Source: Uliginosibacterium gangwonense (GTDB lineage: Bacteria; Pseudomonadota; Gammaproteobacteria; Burkholderiales; Rhodocyclaceae). Taken from it: 50,851 nt of DNA. Shown piece after piece: positions 44,247-50,851 of this stretch. Both the position numbers and the translations under genes were made by a program. Numbering within the stretch: position 1 is the stretch's first letter; each line of letters begins with the position of its first letter. The notes below the pieces were generated by a model that saw only the letters and a list, made by a program, of their open reading frames with translations, searched no databases and was not told the origin of the DNA. The stretch lies in contig DYIB01000007.1 in the NCBI GenBank assembly GCA_020723855.1, positions 1-50,851 on the forward strand, read 5' to 3'.

Positions 44247-45281
44247 ATGCAAACCCTCACCCTGACCCGACCCGACGACTGGCACCTGCACCTGCGCGAT
44301 GGCGCCGCCTTGGCCGCCGTGCTGCCCGACAGCGCGCGCCGCTTCGGCCGCGCCATCGTCATGCCCAATCTGCACCCGCCCGTGACCACCACGGCCCAGG
44401 CCGCCGCCTACCGGGAGCGCATCCTGGCGGTGCTGCCGGCCGGCCCGAAGTTTTCCCCGCTGATGACGTTGTACCTGACGGACAACACCACGGCGGAGGA
44501 GATCGAGCGCGCCAAGGCCAGCGGCATCGTCCATGCCGTGAAGTATTACCCGGCCGGGGCCACGACCAACTCCGATTCCGGCGTCACCCGCATCGACAAG
44601 TGTTATGGCGTGCTGGAGCGCATGGAGGCGGTGGGCATGCCGCTGCTGGTTCATGGGGAGGTGACCGATGCCGATGTGGACATATTCGATCGCGAGAGGG
44701 TTTTTCTCGAACGTGTGCTCGCTCCGCTCACCGGCCGTTTCCCCCGTCTGCGTATCGTCGTCGAGCACATCACGACGGAAGAGGCGGTGCGGCTGGTGAG
44801 CGCGGCGGGGGCCAACATCGGCGCCACCATCACCGCCCACCACCTGCTGCTCAACCGCAACGCCCTGTTCGTCGGCGGCGTGCGGCCCCATCACTACTGC
44901 CTGCCGGTGCTCAAGCGCGAACGCCATCGCCAGGCCCTGATCGAGGCGGCGACCTCGGGCAATCCCAAATTCTTCCTCGGCACCGATTCGGCGCCCCATG
45001 GGCGCTCGGCCAAGGAGGCGACCTGCGGCTGCGCCGGCTGCTACACGGCCCATGCGGGCATCGAGCTGTACGCCGAGGTCTTCGAGGCGGCGGGCGCCCT
45101 GGACAAGCTGGAGGCCTTCGCCAGCTTCCACGGCGCCGATTTCTACGGGCTGCCGCGCAACGGCGACAAGATCACCCTGGTCAAGGAAAGCTGGAACGTG
45201 CCGGCCTCCCAGCCCTTCGGCGACGACGTGCTGGTGCCGCTGCGCGCCGGCGAAACGGTGTCATGGCGGCTCGCCGCCTGA
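44247..45281 (+). CDS. pyrC: Dihydroorotase PyrC
   Basis: 344 residues, the class of dihydroorotases like Escherichia coli PyrC. It closes the ring of carbamoyl aspartate in pyrimidine synthesis. Metal-site residues are His-x-His in [10 protein letters not shown], the carbamylated Lys in VKYYPAG, and the His of [18 protein letters not shown]-type (GTDSAPHGR) holds the catalytic Asp. The end overlaps the small lipoprotein gene by 19 bases. Confidence 0.95.
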   Translation: MQTLTLTRPDDWHLHLRDGAALAAVLPDSARRFGRAIVMPNLHPPVTTTAQAAAYRERILAVLPAGPKFSPLMTLYLTDNTTAEEIERAKASGIVHAVKYYPAGATTNSDSGVTRIDKCYGVLERMEAVGMPLLVHGEVTDADVDIFDRERVFLERVLAPLTGRFPRLRIVVEHITTEEAVRLVSAAGANIGATITAHHLLLNRNALFVGGVRPHHYCLPVLKRERHRQALIEAATSGNPKFFLGTDSAPHGRSAKEATCGCAGCYTAHAGIELYAEVFEAAGALDKLEAFASFHGADFYGLPRNGDKITLVKESWNVPASQPFGDDVLVPLRAGETVSWRLAA

Positions 45282-45679
45282 GGGTGGCTGCCGCCCTGGC
45301 GGCGGCCCTGGCGCTGGCGGGCTGCGAAAACCAGACCGCCTCCTACCGCATCGACGGCAACGAGCACTACCTGACCCTGGCGCGCAAGAAGCCCTACCTG
45401 TGGAGTACGGAATACCAGCTGGAACTGGTGGTGGCGCGCCTGCCCGACTGCCAGCGGCGCCACCGCCTGCAGCCGGCGCCCCTGGGAGAGGCGCGGGTGG
45501 ACCTGTTCCGCAGCCTGGAGGGTGGCTTCATCCTGCGCCAGGGAGGCAACTACTACGTGGCGGAAACCGGGCAATGCCGCCTGCAGCAATTCCCCACGCC
45601 CCCGCGCGAACCGGGCGACCCCCTGGGCGCCTTCGATGTCCAGGAGGGCCGCCTGCGCTTCATCGCCGCGGCGCGCTAG
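45263..45679 (+). CDS. Small predicted lipoprotein
   Basis: 138 residues. Signal peptide with lipobox LALAGC (Cys about residue 22), then a soluble part containing [26 protein letters not shown] and [14 protein letters not shown]. It overlaps pyrC, so it is in the same transcript. The stop shares a CTAG with the stop of the minus-strand MFS gene. I do not recognise a family. Confidence 0.75.
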   Translation: MAARRLRVAAALAAALALAGCENQTASYRIDGNEHYLTLARKKPYLWSTEYQLELVVARLPDCQRRHRLQPAPLGEARVDLFRSLEGGFILRQGGNYYVAETGQCRLQQFPTPPREPGDPLGAFDVQEGRLRFIAAAR

Positions 45680-46981
45680 GCGGTTTCCGCCGTCTCCGAC
45701 AGGGCCGCGCGCCTGCCGCGCTCGGCATCGATGCCCTTGAGCAGCAGCAGGCCGACGAGGAAGTAGCTGCCCGTCACCAGGATGGCCCGGCGGTGATCGC
45801 CGCCCGACAGCCAGTTGGCCAGGCCGTAGGTGAGGGGGCCCAGGATCGACGCCAGCTTCACCGCCAGGCCCCACAGGCCGAAGAATTCCGCCAGCCGGTC
45901 GGGGGGCGCCAGATAGCCCACCATGGCGCGTCCCGCCGATTGGGAGGCGCCCATGCACAGCCCCGCGATGTTGGCCGCCAGCCAGAACAGGGGTGCGCTT
46001 TCGGCGCGCCAGGCGAGCAGCACCATCAGGATCCAGCCGAGCAGGGTGAGGGCGATGGCGCGCACGTGTCCCACCCGGTCCTGGACATAGCCGAAGCAGA
46101 AGGCGCCCACCGCCGCGGTGACATTCACCACCAGGATCAGCACCAGGGTCCGGGCCGTGGTGAAGCCCATGGCCTCCTGGGCATAGATGGCCGCAAGAGT
46201 GACCACCGCCTGGATGCCCGCCTGGTAAAACACCGTGCACAACAGGAAGCGCGCCAGATCCCGGTAGCGGCGCGCATGATGTACGGTTTGGGACACGCGC
46301 GTGACAGCGGCGGTCGCCCAGCTCTCCCGCCCCATCGCCGGCCGGGCGCGCTCGCGCAGAAAGGCGAAGGTGGGCAGGCTGGCGACGGCGAACAGGGCGG
46401 CGGTGATCAGCATGCAGCCCGGCACGGCATCGGCGGCGGCGCCGCCCGCGCTTTCCACCGCCGTGAGGTAGGCGAGGCACAGTCCCAACGCCGACAGCCC
46501 GCCCAGGTAGCCGAAGCTCCAGCCCCAGCCGGAGATGCGGCCCAGGGCGCGGCATGTCGGCCAGCTCGGGCAGGAAGGCGGCGACGAGATTCTCGCCGGT
46601 GGCGAAAAAGAAATTGGAGACGATGATGCCAACGACCGCCAGCACCAGTGTTCCCGGCCCGGCCAGGGCGAGCAGCGCCGTGAACAGGATGCAGCCGGCG
46701 GTGGTGATGGCCAGCAGCCTCTTCTTGGCGGCGCGCGCGTCGGCGTAGGCGCCGATCAGCGGTGCCGTCACCACCACCAGGGCGTAGGACAAGGCCAGGG
46801 CCGCCGTCCATGCCAGGGTCGCCCATGGCGCGCGCTGGGCCACCACGGCGACGAAGTAGGCGTTGAACAGGGCGGTGATGACCACCGTCGTGTAGCCGGA
46901 GTTGGCAAAGTCGTACATGGCCCAGGCCCACACTTCGCGGGGGCGGACTTCGGGCGCTAAGGAGGCGGGCTTGGCGGACAT
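45676..46981 (-). pseudogene. UMF1/MFS transporter interrupted by a one-base deletion
   Basis: The N-terminal frame (MSAKPASLAPEVRPREVWAWAMYDFANSG..) covers the first four or five helices and then, after LPELADMPR, shifts. The rest (ALGRISGWGWSFGYLGGLSAL to the end) is in another frame. One missing G near 46547 restores a continuous protein of about 434 residues. The MYDFANSGY opening and GRISGWGWSFGYLGG segment mark the UMF1 (Atg22-like) branch of the major facilitator family. Loss of function or a sequencing error are both possible. It converges on the lipoprotein gene, sharing a CTAG at the stops. Confidence 0.8.
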
Positions 46982-47025
46982 GGGTCTCCTGCGCAAGGGC
47001 GTCAGGTTGATTCGTAACCTCTTTC

Positions 47026-47145
47026 GACGCGAAGATCGCAAAGACGCAAAGGCCGCAAAGAACGATCCGCAGCCTCACCTTTTTGGTGTCGGCCATCCTT
47101 CAGGATTTTCCTTTGCGTCCTTTGCGTTGCTTCGCGTCCTTTGCG
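47026..47145. repeat. GCAAAGGAC-rich inverted repeat
   Basis: The left arm (47026-47060) has GACGCGAAG then CGCAAAGACGCAAAGG, and the right arm (47111-47145) has CTTTGCGTCCTTTGCG and CTTCGCGTCC. They pair over about 30 bases with small slips around a 50-base loop. The region is a repeat of a simple unit (CGCAAAGGA). A further CTTTGCGTT unit runs into the 3' end of the marR gene. Confidence 0.7.
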
Positions 47146-47173
47146 TTAAGTGCGGTTTTCAGGTTGAATGCGG

Positions 47174-47686
47174 TTAGCCTGGGCGTCTTCTTGCTTCTTT
47201 GCGTTGAACAAGGACAGAGGTGCCGCCCTGCTCCCGGCTGCGCGCCAGCAGACGTGACAGCGCCTTGTCCAGCGCCTGGCGCTCCCGTAACGGCAGCACC
47301 GAGAGGAACCATGCCTCGGTCTCGCGCGCCGCCGGGATGATCGCCGCGCACATGCCGGCGCCTTTGCGCGTGAGAAACAGTACCAGCCGGCGGCCGTCGC
47401 GCGGATCGTCGCGCACGGCGATCAATTCGAGCTCGACCAGCCGGCGCTGGGCGCGGCTGACGCGCGCCTTGTCCATGCTGGTGTGCTCGACCACCTCGTT
47501 GGGCGAGAGCGGCCCGCAACTGTGCAGCGCCATCAGGATGCGCCATTCGGGGATCTGGATACCATATTTCTTCTCGAACAGCGAGCCGATCGACTGGCTG
47601 AGACGGTTGGCCACTACCGCCAGTTTGTAGGGTATGAACTCCTCCAGGGACAGCTTGGCCTGGGGTTTTGTCTTCGGTGCGGGCAT
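47174..47686 (-). CDS. MarR-family transcriptional regulator
   Basis: 170 residues. A winged helix-turn-helix (about 40-125): VVANRLSQSIGSLFEKKYGIQIPEWRILMAL, CGPLSPNEVVEHTSMDKARVSRAQRRL and the wing DPRDGRRLVLFLT. MarR proteins repress neighbouring genes until a ligand binds. Next to a permease (8 bases) and a dehydrogenase, it probably controls them. The start MPAPKTKPQ is chosen as it lies before the domain with normal spacing; an earlier in-frame ATG at 47770 overlaps the permease gene. The last residues (QRKEARRRPG) lie in CTTTGCG repeat units. Confidence 0.88.
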   Translation of the reverse strand: MPAPKTKPQAKLSLEEFIPYKLAVVANRLSQSIGSLFEKKYGIQIPEWRILMALHSCGPLSPNEVVEHTSMDKARVSRAQRRLVELELIAVRDDPRDGRRLVLFLTRKGAGMCAAIIPAARETEAWFLSVLPLRERQALDKALSRLLARSREQGGTSVLVQRKEARRRPG

Positions 47687-47694
47687 TGGTGACC

Positions 47695-49047
47695 TCACAG
47701 GTCGTTGTCGCGCAGCACGGAGGCCAGGTCGGGCCGGAAGGGATTGCGCTGCTTGACGAGCAGCGTCCACGCCAGGCTGTAGGCGAGGGTGGCGCCGAGC
47801 ATGAGCGCCACGTTACGGTAGATCGGTCCGGCCAGCTCGGGCGTGGGCGAGATGTGGAGGAAGACGTAGCCCATGCCGAGGATGCCCAGCGCCTGCGGCA
47901 CGGGAAAGAACGGCGAGCGGAACGGCCGCGCCTGCTGCGGCAGGCGCAGGCGCAGGACGATGTGATCCAGATGCACGATGATGTAGGCGACCAGCCAGCA
48001 GCCGGCGGCGGCCACGGTCAGCGCCAGGATCGCGGCGGCATCCATGCCCAGCGGCGCGCGCACGGCGGCAATGGCGGCGGCGAAGGCGATCAGCGCCCCG
48101 GCCGGCGCCCTGCGGCCGTTTTCGCGCGCCAGCCAGCCGGGCAGTTGCCCGCTCTGCGCCATGCCCTGGATCATGCGCGAGACGCTGGCCAGCACGGTGT
48201 TGAGCAGGGTCGCACTGCCAAGGATGGCCAGCACGGCGAAGGCGGTTTTTGCCGCCGGGCCGAAGATGCTGAGCGCCAGGTCCACGTGGGGAGTCGCCCC
48301 CGTCAGCCTGTCGGCGGGCAGCATGGCGATGCCGGCCAGGCAGAACACGCCATACACGGCGACGATCAGGCCCAGGCCGATCATCATGGCGCGGGGCAGG
48401 TTGCGCGAAGGATCGCGTGCGTCGGCGATCATCGGGCAGACGAACTCCAGCCCGACCAGCCCCCAAAAGGCCAGCGCCACCAGGGATGCTGCCTGCGACG
48501 CATCGAAGGCGGCGGGCGCCGTGCCCATTGCCGCGCCGCCGTAGGCCAGCCCGGTCAGGCCGATTATGAACAATCCGCCGAACATGACGGCAACCAGTGC
48601 GCTCTGGACACGCGCGAAGAGGTCGATGCCGCGCAGGTTGAGCCCGCAGAACAGCAACAGCAGGAGCAGGCTCGGGTACGGCAGGGCCGCTACCAGGCCC
48701 GGCGCGATCTGTTCGAGCAGGGTGTCCACCAGAATCAGCTCGGCCGGGATGCCGAGCAGGGCGACGGCGACGTAGCCCGACAGCGTGGCGACGATGGCCA
48801 GCCCCGGCCCGAGCGCCGCTTGAGTATAGGCGCTGACCGAGCCCGAGCGTGGCAGCATCAGCGCCAGCTCGGCGAACGACAGCACGTAGGTCAGGGCGAG
48901 CAGGGCCGAGACGCCGATGGCGACGAGAAAATTGAACCGGCCGATGCCGGCGCCGTTGAGCATGCTGATCATCGTGCTCTGCACGACGACCACGCCGACG
49001 GCGGTCGCCACCAGCGCCGGTAGCGGTAGCGCTTTCTCCTTTCGCAT
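47695..49047 (-). CDS. APC-superfamily amino acid/amine permease
   Basis: 450 residues with about 12 hydrophobic helices. The APC pattern is visible: LVATAVGVVVVQSTMISMLNGAG in helix 1, FAELALMLPRSGSVSAYT in helix 2, and LVGLEFVCPMIADARDPSRNLPRAM in the middle. GGGAGGAGG lies right before the ATG. It is an inner-membrane importer of amino acids, amines or polyamines; which one cannot be read. Neighbouring aldehyde dehydrogenase suggests an amine or amino acid used as a carbon or nitrogen source. Confidence 0.9.
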   Translation of the reverse strand: MRKEKALPLPALVATAVGVVVVQSTMISMLNGAGIGRFNFLVAIGVSALLALTYVLSFAELALMLPRSGSVSAYTQAALGPGLAIVATLSGYVAVALLGIPAELILVDTLLEQIAPGLVAALPYPSLLLLLLFCGLNLRGIDLFARVQSALVAVMFGGLFIIGLTGLAYGGAAMGTAPAAFDASQAASLVALAFWGLVGLEFVCPMIADARDPSRNLPRAMMIGLGLIVAVYGVFCLAGIAMLPADRLTGATPHVDLALSIFGPAAKTAFAVLAILGSATLLNTVLASVSRMIQGMAQSGQLPGWLARENGRRAPAGALIAFAAAIAAVRAPLGMDAAAILALTVAAAGCWLVAYIIVHLDHIVLRLRLPQQARPFRSPFFPVPQALGILGMGYVFLHISPTPELAGPIYRNVALMLGATLAYSLAWTLLVKQRNPFRPDLASVLRDNDL

Positions 49048-49078
49048 GTCCTCCTCCCTATGTCCATGTCGTCACAAA

Positions 49079-49132
49079 TTATTGAGAATTACAAAATATC
49101 GTGACGCCGTTTGAAATCCCTCCTGTCCTCCC
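49079..49132. repeat. 54-bp direct repeat, copy 1
   Basis: Identical, base for base, to 50798-50851, from TTATTGAGAATTACAAAATA to CCTCCTGTCCTCCC. The copies lie on both sides of the aldehyde dehydrogenase gene. Copy 2 touches the window edge, so the repeat may be longer. Confidence 0.95.
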
Positions 49133-49209
49133 TTTGCAAAGGGAGGAACCCGCTAAAGGCCGTTTGCAGCAGGTTCCCCTCTTTGGCAAAGAGGGGACAG
49201 GGGAGATTT
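49114..49209. repeat. Nested palindrome element downstream of the dehydrogenase gene
   Basis: The left arm (49114-49150) contains the palindrome CCTCCCTTTGCAAAGGGAGG, and the right arm (49172-49209) holds CCCCTCTTTG/CAAAGAGGGG. The arms are also inverted copies of each other (AAATCCCTCCTGTCC against GGACAGGGGAGATTT). This gives a three-hairpin cruciform. It looks like a REP or MITE-type element. The left end is inside the 54-bp repeat. Confidence 0.8.
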
Positions 49210-49247
49210 TCGATCTGGCTCGCTTTCGTCACATGGTTACGTAAGGA

Positions 49248-50693
49248 TCAATAGATACCGCCGAAGCTGGTCAGCTTGGTGTCCAGATAAGCGGCCAGGC
49301 CCTCCTGGCCGCTCTCCGAGCCGTAGCCGCTTTCCTTGACGCCGCCGAAGGGTGTTTCCGGCTGCGACACGCCGAAATGGTTGATCCCGACCATGCCGGC
49401 CTCGATGCGCCCGGAGACGCCGTGGGCGAGGGCGAGATCGCGCGTGAAAAGATACGCGGCCAGGCCGTAGGGCAGGGCGTTGGCCTGGGTGATCGCCGCG
49501 TCGAGATCGTCCCAGGCGTTGATCACCGCGATCGGGCCGAAGGGCTCCTCGCGCAGGATGCGCGCCGACTCCGGCACGTCGATCAGTACCGTCGGCTCGA
49601 AGAAATAGCCCGGGCCGGGCAGGCGGCGGCCGCCGCAGGCAAGCCGGGCGCCGCAGGCAGCCGCATCCTCCACCAGAGCTTCCATCTCGCCGAGCCGGCG
49701 CGCATGGGCCAGCGGACCCATTTCGCTTTCCGGCGCGAGCCCGTTGCCCACGCGCAGCGCCCGTGCCCCGGCGACAAACGCGGCGACGAAGGGCTCGAAC
49801 AGCGAGCGGTGCACCAGGAAGCGCGTCGGCGCAGTGCACACCTGGCCGGCGTTGCGGTACTTGGCGGCGACCGACAGGCGCGCCACTTGCGCCGCGTCGG
49901 CATCGGAGAGCACCAGCACCGGGGCGTGGCCGCCCAGCTCCGCCGTGTAGCGCTTGACGCCGCGCGCACACAGCTCGCCCAGATGCTTGCCGACGGGAAT
50001 CGAGCCGGTGAAGGAAACCTTGCGGATGGCCGGATGGGCGATCAGGCGGGAGGAGACCTGCGCCGGGTCGCCGCAGACCAGGTTGAGCACGCCGGGCGGC
50101 AGACCGGCGTCATGAAAGGCGCGCACCAGCTCCATTGCGCTGCCGGGCGTTTCCTCCGCCGGCTTGAGGATGGCGCTGCAGCCGGCCGCCAGCGCGGCGC
50201 CCACCTTGCGCGCCGGCAGGTTCATGGGAAAGTTCCAGGGCGTGAACAGGGCCGCCGGGCCGATCGGCACGCGCGTCACGGCCTGGGCGAAAACGGCCTG
50301 GGAGCGGGGCGGCACCAGGCGGCCGTAGGCGCGCCGGCCCTCTTCGGCGAGGAAGTCGATGATCTCGGCGCTGAGCAGCACTTCGCGCCGGCTCTCGGCT
50401 AGCGGCTTGCCCTGCTCCAGCGTCATGATGCGGGCGATGGCCTCCGCGCGGCTGCGCAGCAGGCGCGTGGCGCGCCCGATGAGTTCATGGCGCGCATGGG
50501 CCGGCGTCGTGCGCCACCGTTCGAAGCCCCGCTGCGCGGCGGCGGCGGCGAGATCCAGTTCTTCCTCCCCGGCGAGCGGCAGCGCTGCCAGCACGGAGCC
50601 GTCGGCGGGATTGACGACGGGCCGGCTGCCGGCGCTGCCGGAGCCGATCCAGTTGCCGTCGATGTACAGGGCAGGCGTGGGGTAGTCGTTCAT
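49248..50693 (-). CDS. gabD: NAD(P)-dependent aldehyde dehydrogenase (succinate-semialdehyde dehydrogenase-like)
   Basis: 481 residues. It has catalytic Glu in YTAELGGHAP and catalytic Cys in AGQVCTAP, cofactor site VTR..FTPWNFPMNLPARKVGAALAAGC and FTGSIPVGK. The C-terminal EESGYGSESGQEGLAAYLDTKL-like segment fits the succinate-semialdehyde branch, but close relatives oxidise other aldehydes, so gabD is provisional. Start MNDYPTPALYIDGNW is preceded by AGGAA. It lies between two copies of a 54-bp repeat. Confidence 0.88.
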   Translation of the reverse strand: MNDYPTPALYIDGNWIGSGSAGSRPVVNPADGSVLAALPLAGEEELDLAAAAAQRGFERWRTTPAHARHELIGRATRLLRSRAEAIARIMTLEQGKPLAESRREVLLSAEIIDFLAEEGRRAYGRLVPPRSQAVFAQAVTRVPIGPAALFTPWNFPMNLPARKVGAALAAGCSAILKPAEETPGSAMELVRAFHDAGLPPGVLNLVCGDPAQVSSRLIAHPAIRKVSFTGSIPVGKHLGELCARGVKRYTAELGGHAPVLVLSDADAAQVARLSVAAKYRNAGQVCTAPTRFLVHRSLFEPFVAAFVAGARALRVGNGLAPESEMGPLAHARRLGEMEALVEDAAACGARLACGGRRLPGPGYFFEPTVLIDVPESARILREEPFGPIAVINAWDDLDAAITQANALPYGLAAYLFTRDLALAHGVSGRIEAGMVGINHFGVSQPETPFGGVKESGYGSESGQEGLAAYLDTKLTSFGGIY

Positions 50694-50731
50694 TTCGTTC
50701 CTGCGGCGTCTGGCTGAGCGGATTCGGAAGG

Positions 50732-50760
50732 GTTTTATCACCATCAAGTTGTGGATGCAA
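50732..50760 (-). promoter_or_regulatory. Probable promoter of the dehydrogenase gene
   Basis: On the minus strand TTGCAT, 17 bases, TAAAAC, about 40 bases before the ATG, with a GTTG/CAAC inverted repeat next to the -35 that a regulator could use. Confidence 0.45.
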
Positions 50761-50797
50761 CGTTTTGGCGCATTCTGGCGCCACCGGAAAATTTCGT

Positions 50798-50851
50798 TTA
50801 TTGAGAATTACAAAATATCGTGACGCCGTTTGAAATCCCTCCTGTCCTCCC
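50798..50851. repeat. 54-bp direct repeat, copy 2 (reaches window edge)
   Basis: Exact copy of 49079-49132. The outer end is cut by the window, and in copy 1 the sequence goes on into the nested palindrome element, so a second element may start here. Confidence 0.95.

Noticed and set aside
47026-47145. tRNA or small RNA gene in the GCAAAG repeat
   Set aside because: The arms are made of a simple repeated unit and no cloverleaf or promoter is seen.
49114-49209. CRISPR-like array
   Set aside because: The repeats are inverted and nested, not direct repeats with even spacers.

Overview
The window is a gene-dense, high-GC stretch of a Gram-negative chromosome. It looks betaproteobacterial, probably Rhodocyclales or Nitrosomonadales. 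The reasons are the block mlaFEDACB - ABC exporter - bolA - murA - hisGDCBHAFIE - hinT - tatABC, the block uvrA / yajR-type MFS / ssb, and the strong G/C preference at third codon positions. The genus call rests on remembered gene order, not on a search. I saw no rRNA, tRNA, CRISPR array, transposase or prophage.

Layout. (1) 1-12080, minus strand: a type IV pilus-like / MSHA-type assembly locus. It holds a minor-pilin-like protein cut by the left edge, MshK- and MshJ-like proteins, a one-chain PilM-PilN-like protein, the MshG platform protein, the MshE ATPase with an apparent c-di-GMP-binding MshEN region, MshN, the MshL secretin, an MshM/ExeA-like ATPase ending in a SPOR-like region, and a sigma-54 response regulator. 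(2) 12215-18028, plus: the Mla phospholipid system, an ABC-2 exporter pair and a BolA-like gene. (3) 18033-27757, plus: murA, all nine histidine genes, a HIT protein and tatABC. Two related hairpin repeats sit directly before the hisF and tatB start codons.

(4) 27795-35214, plus: a PAS-containing sigma-54 activator, an intergenic region with a consensus sigma-54 promoter and repeated TGTCC-N7-CGGACA sites, then a complete branched-chain-type ABC importer and an alpha/beta hydrolase. This looks like a self-contained regulated uptake-and-hydrolysis module of unknown substrate and is the most interesting system here. (5) 35282-40333: uvrA divergent from a yajR-like MFS gene broken by an in-frame TAG, then ssb, a terminator and a 3' gene remnant. 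(6) 40330-45679: hldE-type adenylyltransferase, a hypothetical, a BON lipoprotein, a SIS isomerase, an exported HIRAN protein and yraN on the minus strand; rsmI, pyrC and a lipoprotein on the plus strand. (7) 45676-50851, minus: a frameshifted UMF1/MFS gene, a GCAAAG-rich inverted repeat, then marR, an APC permease and an aldehyde dehydrogenase. A 54-bp exact direct repeat flanks the dehydrogenase.

The core blocks are ordinary housekeeping. Points worth a second look are the sigma-54 module in (4), the repeats that replace Shine-Dalgarno sequences in (3), the two broken MFS genes, the secreted HIRAN protein, and the repeat-bounded cassette at the right end. Start sites were chosen from ribosome-binding sites, signal peptides and operon overlaps and are given where they matter.
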